DNA from: Nocardia takedensis NBRC 100417
GTDB taxonomy: Bacteria; Actinomycetota; Actinomycetes; Mycobacteriales; Mycobacteriaceae
DNA length: 64,000 nt
Reading direction: 5' to 3'
NCBI RefSeq assembly: GCF_000308695.1
Contig: NZ_BAGG01000123.1
Location: 1 to 64,000, forward strand
Below are positions 34,296 to 43,803 of this stretch, in pieces. Numbering within the stretch: position 1 is the first letter of the stretch; each line of letters opens with the position of its first letter. The notes under the pieces are model-generated. The model was given only the letters and a program-made list of their open reading frames with translations, was not told the DNA's origin and made no database searches. The position numbers and the translations under genes are program-made.

Positions 34296-37200
34296 CTATA
34301 TCGGGTGGGCGGTCTTGAACTTTCCTTCCTCGTCCACGACAACGCGAACCGCAGTCAGTTCTCCGCCGCCTTCTGCCGGGCCCGCGTGTCCGACTACTCG
34401 GCCGAAGTCCCAGTCGTAGACCTTGCCGGGCCGCGGATTCCCGTTCTCGTCCGGCGTATTCGGCCGTCCGGTGGCGAGCCTGATCGTATCCGCCACCAAT
34501 TTGCGGACCTCCTTCTCCTTTCCGCTGAAGACTCCGGCCCTGGGGTCTTTCACACCGGGCTTGTGCCGTTCTTTGATGTGGTCCCAGAGTTTGCCCCAGG
34601 CTTCGTCCGTCAGGAGCGGCTTGGCGGTTTGCGGTTTGTTCCATTCGCCGGTCGGTTGCGGGTCGTAGAGATCCCAGATGTCCTCGGAGACGACGCCGTC
34701 ACCGCCCGGTTTGCCGCCTCCCGGTTTACCGCCGCCGGGTTTGCCTCCGCCAGGCGCTTTGCCGGTCAGGTCGAACGTGTTGACCGGGTCGCCGTTGACG
34801 TAGTCGTAGGCGTTGGCCGACGCGCCCGGAATGGGGTCGCCTTGCAGGAACCGGCCCAGGACGGGCAGATAGGTGCGGGCTCCCATTTCCAGGGCTTGTC
34901 GACCCGCGAGATGTTCGACCGGGACGGTGTTCTGCCCGAGCCAGCCGAAGTCGAGGCCGCCTTCGGCGGTGGCGGGGATGGGGATGTCACCGATGACGCC
35001 CGTGGCCGGGTCGATGTTCTGGCCGTAGGGGTCGTAGAGGTGCAGGGTCCCGGTGCGGGTCGCGTTCCCGTTCGCGGTGAACAGGATGTCGCCGTGGATA
35101 TTCGGGTACGACCAATTCGTGACGGGTGTCTGATCGTAGGTTTTGGTGAGCAGGACGCCGCCGGGCAGTTTCAGCAGACGCTGGCGCAGGTTCCCGGAAC
35201 CGTCGAGGACGAATTCCGGTCCGGCACCATCGGAGACGAACCCGTAGCGGGTGGCCTGAGCCGGGTTGGCGTTGGCCGTGCGACCGATGATGCGGTCGTT
35301 CACGTCGCGGACGTAGTTGATCGACGTGCCCGCGGCGGTGGTCGTCGACATGTGCCGGAGCGTGGAATCGTAACCGAGAGTATCGGTTCCGACCGTGATC
35401 GCGTTGCCGTAGGCGTCGTAGGTGAACGACAGGGCGGTGCCGCCGTTGGTGGACAGCAGTCGGTCGGCGTGGTCGTAGCAGTAGTTGGTGGTGACCGCGG
35501 GCGCTCCGTTGAAACTGTCGGTGGAGGACGTGCGGTTGGTGTTCAGTCCCGCTTTCGTGTTCGGCCCGCACCCATTGCTCGGGGCGAAGGCGTAGGTGAG
35601 CTGATGGAACGGGACGGTGGCCGCGACCAGTCGTCCGACACCGTCGTAGGTGTAGGAGGAATCGAAGGTCGTGCCGGGCGTGGCGGAGTCGGTGATCCTT
35701 GCGTCGATGATCCGCTGGTCACGGGAGCGGGTCACCCCACTGACGACCGTCGAACCGGATACCTGCCAGGTGAGGGCGTTCACCGAGGCGGCGTCGTTGC
35801 GACCGATGGTGAGATTCGAGGTGTTGCCGTAGGCGACGCTCTGGAGCACGCCCGCGTTGTAGGTCGGCGTGGCGACGGTGACGCCGTCCAGGTCGACACG
35901 GGTGAGTCGAGAGGCGTTGTCCCACTGATAGGTCGAGATCGAGATCTTCGTCTTGACCGTGGTGGCTTCCCTGGTCTTGCGGCCCGCGGCGTCGTAGTCG
36001 GAGGTGGTGACGTTTCCGTTGGCGTCGGTGTAGGAGACGATCTGACCGGCCAGATCCACGACGGTCGTGGTCGATCCGCTCGCGTCGGTGGTCCGGTGCT
36101 GGCGTGGATCGCCGTTGACGGCGTAGACGTAACCGATGACCCGGGCCGGTTTGGCGCCCATCGCCGGGTGCGACCTCTGGGTGACACGGCCGCGCGCGTC
36201 ATAGGTCGTGCACGACCACGGTTCGCTATCGGTGCGCACGGCCACGATACGTCCCGCGGCGTCGTAGACGGACTCGACTGCGGTGGCGACGTTGTCCGAG
36301 TTCTTCGGTCCGCGAGCGGTTTTGATCCGACCCGCCTGGTTGGCGGGGGGCGCGTTCGTGTTGCACGGGTTCGCACGGGTTTCGCTGTCCCCGTAGAACG
36401 TCGAGGTGGCGCGCTTGTCGACATCGGTCAGGTCACCCGCGGGCAGGGCCGCGGCGACTTGCCGCAGGTACCCCTGGCCGGGCGACTCGACCTGCATTCG
36501 GCTCGTCAGTCCGAGTCCGCCGGGATCGCCGGTCCTGGAGACGGTGACCCCGAGCGCGGGATCGATCCCGTTCGTCGGATCCGAGTAGCCCGTCGCGGTC
36601 TTCTTCTCGGGCGCGCGCGCCGTAACCGTGTTCTCGGTGATCTGGCTGGTCACGAGCCCGTAGCGGGGCCGAAGATACTGTCCCGGCACGGTGGCCGTGG
36701 CTGTGCCGGGCGGCGTCCAGGTGAAATTCAACGCACCGGTGCTACCGCCGCGGTTGTAGTAGTCGACCCGGATGCGATGCTTGCTGCCCGCGACGGCGTT
36801 GGTGTAGGTACCGGTCACGGCGGTGGCCGCCTTGTCGGTCCAGCTATCCACGATCAACCGCTCATCGATCCACAGCCGGACACCGTCGACCACGGTGAAT
36901 CCGAGACCGTACTGTCCGACGGCGGGGAATTCGATCTCCCCGGTGAACCGGCCGGACCAACCGGTACCGGGCACCGGCGGCGTCGCGCCCCAGGTGCGGT
37001 TGAGGCTGCCGTCGACGGAACCGACACCGGTGCGCCACTCCTTCGGCACGCCCGAGAGGTACGGGTTGCCGTAGAAGGCCGCTTCCAACCCGACCATGTT
37101 CTCGTCGTAGTCGGTGCGCGAATGCGGCGTCGTCGCGGCGCATTCGGGTTTCGGGAGCTGTCCGTCGAAACAGGCCGACGGTGCGGGACCGTAGCTGTCG

Positions 37201-40200
37201 GTCACCCGGTCGGCGTGGTCGTAGATCACCGTCGAGCGGCGACCGGTGGTGTCGACCGAGGCCGTCCGATTGTCCTTGGCGTTCCATTCCGTGCGAGTGA
37301 CATCCCCGACCGCGTCGGTGGAGGTGAGAAGGCGACCGGAAGCATCCCAGGTGACGGTGCGTTCGGCGGAGTTGAGCGCGCCGATCGCGTTCACGTCGAC
37401 CGTCGACCTCTTGTTCGCGAGGTCGTAGCCGTAGCGGTGCCAGATCTGTTCGCCGGTGTAGCGGCCGTCCTCAGCCGGTCCGGCGACGCCGGTGACCCGC
37501 AGGCGCTGCGGCTGGCCGACCTCCTCGGTGAACGGGGTGTAGCTGATCGCCGTGGAGATCGTGGTGATCTGCGTGCCCTGGAAATTCTGGTAGGCGGCCC
37601 AGTCGTTGGCGAAGGGGCTGCGGATAGTCGAGAGCGGACCGATGCTCTCCTTGAGACTGCGCCGCGCGGCTTCGGTGGTCGCGTCCTTCAGCGCTTCCTT
37701 GACCTCGGCGTAGTCGCGGTAGTTGAAGTCCTGGATCGCCCCGCCCGGGTTCTCGATCCGGGCCAGGATGGTCAGCGAGTACCACAGCAGCGTCTGGGTG
37801 CCGTCCCAATAGGTGATGCGGCACAACTGGTGCTTCGGAGGTGTTTCCGCGCCCTGCGGGATCGTGGCCCCGCCGTAGCAGCCGTTGGTACCGTCGGTGT
37901 TGTAGTGCAGGATGTGCGAACGCCCCGAAACCGGGTCCCGGATCTCGGTCAGCCGCGACGGACTGCCGCTGTAGAGGTAGCGCAGCGACGCGGGCTTCTT
38001 GGTGTCGACCACGGTCGAGACCTCAGCCAGGGTGCCGTCGGCGTTGAACACCGACACCACGCCGTCCTCGGTCACCGAGATCCGCCCGTCAGCGTCCAAG
38101 GCGACGACACCGTCGCGACCGGGTGGCGGGATGTAGCCGCCGCCGGTGGTCTGCGCCCAGGTGTGCTTACCCGCGGCGCCGTCGGTGAGCACGATGGAAC
38201 CGTCACGCAGTTCGGCGCTGGTGTAGTCCGAGGCGGGCATCGACATCGACCACCCGGACGGCAGCGACGGCGGATCGGCCGGATACAACCAGCTCGTGGG
38301 CACGATCGTGGACACCGGGTTGCCCGGCTGCGCCCACATGACCATCGAGCCCTGCGTATCGGTGTGGTGGTACAGCTCGACCTTCAACGGCAGCCGCTGT
38401 CCGGCCGTCAGAGCGATGGGCGTCGAGGCGGCGTTCTCAAAATCCAGTGCGCCCGTGTTCGATACCGGATTGTCGTAGACCAGTTGGTCGTTGATCCAGA
38501 TCTTCGCGCCGTCGGTGTGCGTGCCGCCGAACTTGTAGGTTCCGGTCGTCGGGGCCTGGAGTTGCCCCTCCCACCGCACGACATACCAGTTGTCCTTCAG
38601 GCCCGCGGGAAGCGGATACTGCTGCGCGCCCGGAATGTTCTGCGTCCAATGGTTCAGCGCGACCTGCGGTTCGGAGCGCACCAGCACCGCGGGGCCGTCG
38701 GGCGCGCCGTTGTGATCGGTGTCGTTGAAATAGGTCGCCCGGACACCCTGGGCCACACCCGCGGTCCGCGAGTTGTAGGCGAAGTCGATCGCCGCGGAGC
38801 CGCCCAGCGCGTCGAAAGCCGGACCTGCGGCGTTGTAGCGCAGGTTGCCGTTGAACATGTTCACCGTCACCGGGCCGAGCGTGTCGGTGGGTGTCGGCCC
38901 CGGATCGCCGTTGCGTTCGTCGACCGTGAAATGGCCGAGCCACGGAGCCGGACGCAACGCGGGCACACCGGGAATCGACAGGTCGACGGTCCAGGTGTAG
39001 CGAGAGCCGTCTTGCAGGACATGCCGGGGCACGATCCATTTCGGTTCGGTCAGGCAGCCGGACTGAGCGACGCTGCCGGAACGGCCGTCGAAACCGGTCG
39101 ACACCTTGAAGCAGTACTTCGTGCCGTCCGGGACGACGCCGGTCGTGGCGACCTGCAACGTCGGCATCACGGTCGCCACGACGGCGTCGTCGGCCGGGGT
39201 GACCAGTGTCGCGTCGGGCAGGGTCTGCGGTGTGTCGACATAATCGACGACCAGGCTGACCGACAGGTCCTTGTAGGTGTCGGTCGTACCGGTTTCCTCA
39301 CCGGCGAGCATGAACCACGCCTGGGCGTCGCTCGCGGCGACCCGGTCGGCGAAGAACGTCGTCAGCGCCGAGGATTGCAGTGTTCCGGTTGCCCCGACCG
39401 ATGCCGAGGCCAGCAGGTCACCGAGTGCGCCGTACCCCAGCGGCACAGTGGCTTTCTGCACTTTGACCTGCGAGGTCGTGATCATCCACGGCGTGCTGCT
39501 GTTGTCCTTGACCTCGAGCCGGGCACCGGTGATCGACCGCCCGAACAACGAGGACAGATCGAACTGCAGCGCCGAGCGCCAGTACTCGGGCGTCTGGAAC
39601 AGCGGTCTCTTCACGCCGGTCCGCACACCGCAGGTGTCGGTGCACGCCGCGGCGCCCTGCTTGTACGCGATCGCCTGCACCTGCCCACCGAACCCGTAGG
39701 TGTAGGTCGGGTCGACGACAACGGGGAATCGCCGGTCCGCGGCGCTCAGCCACGCCCGATCCACCGTCACCGTCAAACGCCACGAATCCTGTACTCGATC
39801 GAGAGAATAGGTTCCACCGGTGCGTGCGCCGGCCTTGTCGAACGCCTCGATGGGCGGAAGGACGGCCACGACCGCCCCTGTGCCGTCGGTGAATTCGATC
39901 GAATCGCCACTCGGCCGCGGGGTCAGGCCGTCGGCGTCGAGACGGAAGACCCAGCGCCCGTCCGCGATCGCGGACGCCGAGCCGAGCACCAGCGACTCCT
40001 TCACCGATCCCGGCGTCACCTCGTAGGCGAGGTCGACGCCGGGCAGGACGTCGCGGTAGGTCACGGTGGACTCGGTGACTTCCCGGCGGGAGTTGTCGGC
40101 GCCTTCCAGCGCCAGCGTCACACCGGCGCCGTCGCGTTCGATCCGCACGGGCGCGGGCGCGTCGGCCGACTCCGCGAACGACACCTCCGCGCCGGACCGC

Positions 40201-40733
40201 GCCGACGCCCGCCGCGAGTCGGGCTCCGGGACGACGCGGGTGTCGACCGGAATCCAGCCGCCGACACCGTCGGGCGCGCTGATCGGCGTCGGGGACAACA
40301 CCACCGACTTCGTGCCGTCGCCGTCGGTGTACTCCACCGACCGCTCCGACCGCTTCGTCTCCGCCGCGGACGCCTGATCGAAACCCGAACTGTCGGCCCG
40401 TAGCGGCCCGAAATCCACTGGAGGAGCGGCTGGTTCGGGTGCGATCTTCGTCGTGTCCGCGCCGTGCTCGACATCCTGCGTGGTCAACAAGGGCAGATCG
40501 CGCGCCGTCATCGGCTCGGCGGCACGCGGGAAGACCAGCACATGGACCACCGTCGCGACCATCAGGACACTCAGGGCGACCGCGCCGACGCGCAACCGAG
40601 AACCGAACAGCGCTCGTAGCAGTCTGCGGCCCGGAGGTCGAGGTGACCCGACGAACAGCCACCCCCCACCTCGCTTCTCGTACTGTCCGTCGTTCCCACC
40701 CGAGGGGGGTTCGACGACTTCGTCATGGGACAT
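34296..40733 (-). CDS. Rhs/YD-repeat wall-associated polymorphic toxin with two PA14 domains
   Basis: 2145 residues from ATG 40733 (AAAGGA six bases upstream). Order: membrane anchor (~48-69); a ~270-residue Ser/Asp-rich beta region; a DNRLRE-like domain (~338-500, QFDLSSLFGRSITGARLEVKDNSS area); a PA14 domain (~664-816); RHS/YD repeats; a second PA14 domain (~1211-1356); more YD repeats; and the RHS core GRFLQGDPIPGASANAYDYV (~1958). The core is followed by a PGGGK linker and a ~135-residue tail. The tail has HIKERH near its start and ends GRVVGHAGPAEGGGELTAVR...TAHPI, a pattern I associate with BECR-fold RNase toxins; this is inferred. Such proteins are anchored or secreted and release the tail into competitors. 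A very long plus-strand open frame here is its antisense. Confidence 0.85.
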   Translation of the reverse strand: MSHDEVVEPPSGGNDGQYEKRGGGWLFVGSPRPPGRRLLRALFGSRLRVGAVALSVLMVATVVHVLVFPRAAEPMTARDLPLLTTQDVEHGADTTKIAPEPAAPPVDFGPLRADSSGFDQASAAETKRSERSVEYTDGDGTKSVVLSPTPISAPDGVGGWIPVDTRVVPEPDSRRASARSGAEVSFAESADAPAPVRIERDGAGVTLALEGADNSRREVTESTVTYRDVLPGVDLAYEVTPGSVKESLVLGSASAIADGRWVFRLDADGLTPRPSGDSIEFTDGTGAVVAVLPPIEAFDKAGARTGGTYSLDRVQDSWRLTVTVDRAWLSAADRRFPVVVDPTYTYGFGGQVQAIAYKQGAAACTDTCGVRTGVKRPLFQTPEYWRSALQFDLSSLFGRSITGARLEVKDNSSTPWMITTSQVKVQKATVPLGYGALGDLLASASVGATGTLQSSALTTFFADRVAASDAQAWFMLAGEETGTTDTYKDLSVSLVVDYVDTPQTLPDATLVTPADDAVVATVMPTLQVATTGVVPDGTKYCFKVSTGFDGRSGSVAQSGCLTEPKWIVPRHVLQDGSRYTWTVDLSIPGVPALRPAPWLGHFTVDERNGDPGPTPTDTLGPVTVNMFNGNLRYNAAGPAFDALGGSAAIDFAYNSRTAGVAQGVRATYFNDTDHNGAPDGPAVLVRSEPQVALNHWTQNIPGAQQYPLPAGLKDNWYVVRWEGQLQAPTTGTYKFGGTHTDGAKIWINDQLVYDNPVSNTGALDFENAASTPIALTAGQRLPLKVELYHHTDTQGSMVMWAQPGNPVSTIVPTSWLYPADPPSLPSGWSMSMPASDYTSAELRDGSIVLTDGAAGKHTWAQTTGGGYIPPPGRDGVVALDADGRISVTEDGVVSVFNADGTLAEVSTVVDTKKPASLRYLYSGSPSRLTEIRDPVSGRSHILHYNTDGTNGCYGGATIPQGAETPPKHQLCRITYWDGTQTLLWYSLTILARIENPGGAIQDFNYRDYAEVKEALKDATTEAARRSLKESIGPLSTIRSPFANDWAAYQNFQGTQITTISTAISYTPFTEEVGQPQRLRVTGVAGPAEDGRYTGEQIWHRYGYDLANKRSTVDVNAIGALNSAERTVTWDASGRLLTSTDAVGDVTRTEWNAKDNRTASVDTTGRRSTVIYDHADRVTDSYGPAPSACFDGQLPKPECAATTPHSRTDYDENMVGLEAAFYGNPYLSGVPKEWRTGVGSVDGSLNRTWGATPPVPGTGWSGRFTGEIEFPAVGQYGLGFTVVDGVRLWIDERLIVDSWTDKAATAVTGTYTNAVAGSKHRIRVDYYNRGGSTGALNFTWTPPGTATATVPGQYLRPRYGLVTSQITENTVTARAPEKKTATGYSDPTNGIDPALGVTVSRTGDPGGLGLTSRMQVESPGQGYLRQVAAALPAGDLTDVDKRATSTFYGDSETRANPCNTNAPPANQAGRIKTARGPKNSDNVATAVESVYDAAGRIVAVRTDSEPWSCTTYDARGRVTQRSHPAMGAKPARVIGYVYAVNGDPRQHRTTDASGSTTTVVDLAGQIVSYTDANGNVTTSDYDAAGRKTREATTVKTKISISTYQWDNASRLTRVDLDGVTVATPTYNAGVLQSVAYGNTSNLTIGRNDAASVNALTWQVSGSTVVSGVTRSRDQRIIDARITDSATPGTTFDSSYTYDGVGRLVAATVPFHQLTYAFAPSNGCGPNTKAGLNTNRTSSTDSFNGAPAVTTNYCYDHADRLLSTNGGTALSFTYDAYGNAITVGTDTLGYDSTLRHMSTTTAAGTSINYVRDVNDRIIGRTANANPAQATRYGFVSDGAGPEFVLDGSGNLRQRLLKLPGGVLLTKTYDQTPVTNWSYPNIHGDILFTANGNATRTGTLHLYDPYGQNIDPATGVIGDIPIPATAEGGLDFGWLGQNTVPVEHLAGRQALEMGARTYLPVLGRFLQGDPIPGASANAYDYVNGDPVNTFDLTGKAPGGGKPGGGKPGGGKPGGDGVVSEDIWDLYDPQPTGEWNKPQTAKPLLTDEAWGKLWDHIKERHKPGVKDPRAGVFSGKEKEVRKLVADTIRLATGRPNTPDENGNPRPGKVYDWDFGRVVGHAGPAEGGGELTAVRVVVDEEGKFKTAHPI

Positions 40734-40851
40734 CGACTGTCCTTTCCGAACAGGAAACCCCTGAGCTGTATAGGGACTCGGGGTCGGTGGATCGCGACCG
40801 CTACGCGAAGACAGTTGCGCCGCGCACCCGCCGCGGCTCGACGGCGGCACG

Positions 40852-40884
40852 AAAAAGCCCCCGATCCACGTGGAATCGAGGGCT
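40852..40884 (-). terminator. Terminator-like hairpin in the Rhs leader (possible attenuator)
   Basis: On the minus strand, a stem of about 14 bp with a one-base bulge (arms GCCCTCGATTCCAC and GTGGATCGGGGGC) is followed by TTTTT. It lies ~120 bases upstream of the rhs start with no other minus-strand gene to its right. It would therefore stop leader RNA unless relieved. The other bases of 40734-41147 show no gene. Confidence 0.5.
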
Positions 40885-41147
40885 CGACAGGGTGCTGAGC
40901 GGCGGCAGTGTGCGCCGAAGGCGGTGCGTGTGGGCGTTTTCCGGAGATTTCCGGAATCAGGGCACAGAACAGGCCCTGTCACAAGAGTCACGTAAGAGAC
41001 CGAGCGTTGTCAATAGTCCGGCCGGAAACTGACTCCGCGCCCCGCGCGCAACGTTCGGGGGGTTCGTACGTCTGCGGTGGGAGAACCGTTCGGTTCTCGG
41101 GTCGCGGCCGCACGGTCGGCGACCGGTCCGGCATCCAGGAGGTCACC

Positions 41148-42347
41148 GTGTCCCAGTTCCTCGAACGCAGTTCGCGCACCGTGCGGGCGGTGGTCGCGGT
41201 GGCGGTCACGCTGGGGGTGGTGAGCGCGTGCGGTTCGGATTCGGAGGGCGGCGACCCGGCCACGCGCGACGCCGACGCGGTCGTCATCGTCGCGGACACC
41301 CACGCCAACGCTCCCGCGCCCGACCTCGACAAGTCGACCCGGGACCTGCTGGGTTCGGTGATGCGCAACGGGGGACTGGTCGAACTGGTCCGGGTCTCGG
41401 CGCGGCCCGAACTCGTCGAACTCGAGGGATTCCGGGAGGTGACCGGCACCGACGCCGGCAAGAAGATGATCGTCCGGCGCAATCTGGAGGTGATCGATCG
41501 CGCGCTCGACGTCGGCTCGGCCCACGACGGCGCCGACGACCTCGAGGCCATCTCGATCGCCGCCGATTCGATCCGCACCAGGACGGCGCGGCATCCCACG
41601 ATCGTGGTCACCGGTTCCGGGCTCAGCGACTCCGGCAGGTTGTCGTTCACCTCGCCCGGCATGCTGACCGCCTCACCTCGGGAGGTGACCGAATACCTGG
41701 CGAGCACCGGCGCGTTGCCGGATCTGAAAGGCATCACCGTTCGCCTCGTCGGCCTCGGTTACGTCGCGGGGCCGCAGCAACTGCTGGACGCGACCCAGCG
41801 CGCGAATGTGGTGGCGATCTGGCGCGGCGTTCTGGAAGCGGCGGGCGCGTCCGTCGTGGTCGTCCCGGATCCGCGGACCGACGGCGCGGTGCCGACCCAG
41901 CGGACAGTCCGGCCGGTCGACGTGCCGGTGATCGCGACGCCCGCGATGTGCACGACGCGCGAGATCGTGTTCACCGACCAGTCGCAGGTGTCCTTCCTGC
42001 CGGAGACGACGACATTCGTCGACTCGGAATCGGCCGCGACGGCGCTCACGCCGATCGCCCGGTGGCTGGCCGAGGACGCCGACCGCACCGCGCGCGTGCG
42101 CGGCACCACCGCCGACGACCGCGGCGACCGCGCCCGTCTCGTGGGGCTCGGTCAGCGTCGCGCCGACGCCGTGGCCCAGCGTCTGTCGGGTGACGGAGCG
42201 CGCGCGACGCAGATCACCGCGGTCGGCGTCGGCGCGGATTTCCCCGAATACGTGCGCCCCGACAGCGATCCGGTGACCGGTCTCCTGCTGCCCGGCCCCG
42301 CCTCGCTGAACCGGTCGGTCCGCATCACCCTCGTCGATCCCTGCTGA
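41148..42347 (+). CDS. Lipoprotein with vWA-like and OmpA-like domains
   Basis: 399 residues from GTG 41148 (CAGGAGG five bases upstream). The signal ends in lipobox GVVSAC. Residues ~40-230 resemble a divergent von Willebrand A-type fold (ADAVVIVADTHANAP; HPTIVVTGSGLSDSGRL). Residues ~285-399 look like an OmpA/MotB peptidoglycan-associating domain (FVDSESAATALTPIARWLAE; GLGQRRADAVAQRLSGDG; ending SLNRSVRITLVDPC). It is first gene of a compact six-gene set and would sit outside the membrane, touching the wall. Confidence 0.72.
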   Translation: MSQFLERSSRTVRAVVAVAVTLGVVSACGSDSEGGDPATRDADAVVIVADTHANAPAPDLDKSTRDLLGSVMRNGGLVELVRVSARPELVELEGFREVTGTDAGKKMIVRRNLEVIDRALDVGSAHDGADDLEAISIAADSIRTRTARHPTIVVTGSGLSDSGRLSFTSPGMLTASPREVTEYLASTGALPDLKGITVRLVGLGYVAGPQQLLDATQRANVVAIWRGVLEAAGASVVVVPDPRTDGAVPTQRTVRPVDVPVIATPAMCTTREIVFTDQSQVSFLPETTTFVDSESAATALTPIARWLAEDADRTARVRGTTADDRGDRARLVGLGQRRADAVAQRLSGDGARATQITAVGVGADFPEYVRPDSDPVTGLLLPGPASLNRSVRITLVDPC

Positions 42348-42437
42348 ACCCGGCCGCAACGTTCGCGGCGGGGAGACGTCTACCCGTCGAGGGGCGGCGT
42401 CCGGGCGATGCCGAGCCCACCCCGCCCAGGAGGAGAT

Positions 42438-43196
42438 ATGGCGAACAAGACCGTCGATCGTGCCGAATTCACGGCCGAGACCACGCCGATCGCGCCCGCC
42501 GCGCCGCTGCTGCAACGAGATCCGGCCCCCACCATCCGCTATCGATTCCTCGAGCGGGTGGCCGACAGTTGGGCGGGGTTCCGGGACCGGCGTCGCGTCG
42601 TCCGCCGGAACGCCGCCGAGCCCGGGCAGGCCGATCAGCGCGTGCCCGAGTTCCGCACCGACTGGATCGTCGGCATGGAACACGCGTGCCGCACCAACCA
42701 GGAGATCGAACGCCGCGCGACCAGGGCGGCGATCGCGGTGCTCGACGACATGATCGCCACGCACCGCGGCACGGTCGAACGGGCCCGGGAGAGCCTGCCC
42801 GACCTCGACCGGCAGATCGTCGCGGCCGCCGAGACCCCGATCGACGCGACGCCGATGAGCACCGGCGAACAGTTCGAGACACCGCAGCAGCGGCAGGGCA
42901 GGCGGCACCGCGAACGCGACAGTCGGGTGGCCGGGTTGCGTGAGCGTCGGCGCGCGCTCGCCGAGGCGCGCGACCAGGCCGAACGGCAGATCGTGATCTG
43001 CGTGCCGGCCCGCAGGTCGCACTGGGAGCAGTTGCTGGTGCGGTCGAGCGTGCTGACCGAGCACTACAACCGACGCGCCCGCACCTACGCCCGCGCCGCC
43101 ACCCGGCGGGCGAAGCACATCCAGCTCAGCGCGCGATCGGATCTCATCACGGCGCCGGAGTGGTGCAGCCCCGACGCGCTGCCGCCCGTGTCCTGA
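42438..43196 (+). CDS. Charged helical hypothetical protein of the envelope cluster
   Basis: 252 residues from ATG 42438 (AGGAGG upstream). It is Arg/Glu-rich and mostly helical, with heptad-like stretches (ERRATRAAIAVLDDMIATHR; RVAGLRERRRALAEARDQAE), suggesting coiled coil. No membrane segment or signal is present. It lies 90 bases after the lipoprotein gene. No family is recognised. Confidence 0.65.
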   Translation: MANKTVDRAEFTAETTPIAPAAPLLQRDPAPTIRYRFLERVADSWAGFRDRRRVVRRNAAEPGQADQRVPEFRTDWIVGMEHACRTNQEIERRATRAAIAVLDDMIATHRGTVERARESLPDLDRQIVAAAETPIDATPMSTGEQFETPQQRQGRRHRERDSRVAGLRERRRALAEARDQAERQIVICVPARRSHWEQLLVRSSVLTEHYNRRARTYARAATRRAKHIQLSARSDLITAPEWCSPDALPPVS

Positions 43197-43220
43197 CAGC
43201 CCGCCCGAACGGAGAAGACG

Positions 43221-43775
43221 ATCATCACCATCCACGACCTGATCTCGACGACGATCGGTCGCCGCGCCCGCGCCTACCTGCAACGATCGGCGACCACGCC
43301 GATCCCGAACTGGGACAGCAACAGTCCGCTGGACCTACCGCGACCCGACATCGCCCCCGTCATGGCGATGATCCGGGAGCGGGTCGTCGCGCACGCGGCG
43401 GCGGGCAGCCTCGACGAGGCGCACGGCGACGTCCTCGACCGTCTCATCCACTCGATCTGCCGCCAGTGGGCCGAGGACGCCCGGCACGCCTACGAAGAGC
43501 AGTTGCGACTGTGGTCCTACCTCGAGGAACAGGGCACCGCCCACAGCATCGAGAAAGGACAACGTCTGGCGCGCTTGAACATTCGACTCGGCCGCTATCA
43601 GGACGCGGAGCGGCGGGTCTGGGCGCGCTTCGGCGACGAGCGGACCGACGAACACGCCGATCCACTGCCCGCACCGGTGATTCCGCTGGCGGGCACCGTT
43701 CCGGCACTCGCCGTGGTGCCCGCCCTGACCGACGGCAAGAGCGACGAACCGCCGCCGCGCATCCACAGTGTCTGA
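43221..43775 (+). CDS. Helical hypothetical protein, probable non-canonical ATC start
   Basis: 184 residues if initiated at ATC 43221 or 43224. GGAGAAG (43211-43217) sits just upstream, and the frame reads as coding from there (ITIHDLISTTIGRRARAYLQ). The frame has no ATG, GTG or TTG between the preceding stop and ATG 43362, which itself lacks a ribosome site. The C-terminal two-thirds (SICRQWAEDARHAYEEQLRL) are helical and soluble. The stop overlaps a GTG of the next frame. Function is unknown; a 137-residue product from 43362 is the conservative alternative. Confidence 0.65.
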   Translation: MITIHDLISTTIGRRARAYLQRSATTPIPNWDSNSPLDLPRPDIAPVMAMIRERVVAHAAAGSLDEAHGDVLDRLIHSICRQWAEDARHAYEEQLRLWSYLEEQGTAHSIEKGQRLARLNIRLGRYQDAERRVWARFGDERTDEHADPLPAPVIPLAGTVPALAVVPALTDGKSDEPPPRIHSV

Positions 43776-43803
43776 TCCACCCGCCGACTCCCGAGGGGCC
43801 CCG

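Noticed and set aside
34305..40403. 2032-codon open frame on the plus strand
   Set aside because: Antisense of the Rhs/YD gene; composition is Arg/Val/Gly-rich with no domain, and the minus strand shows clear PA14 and RHS motifs.
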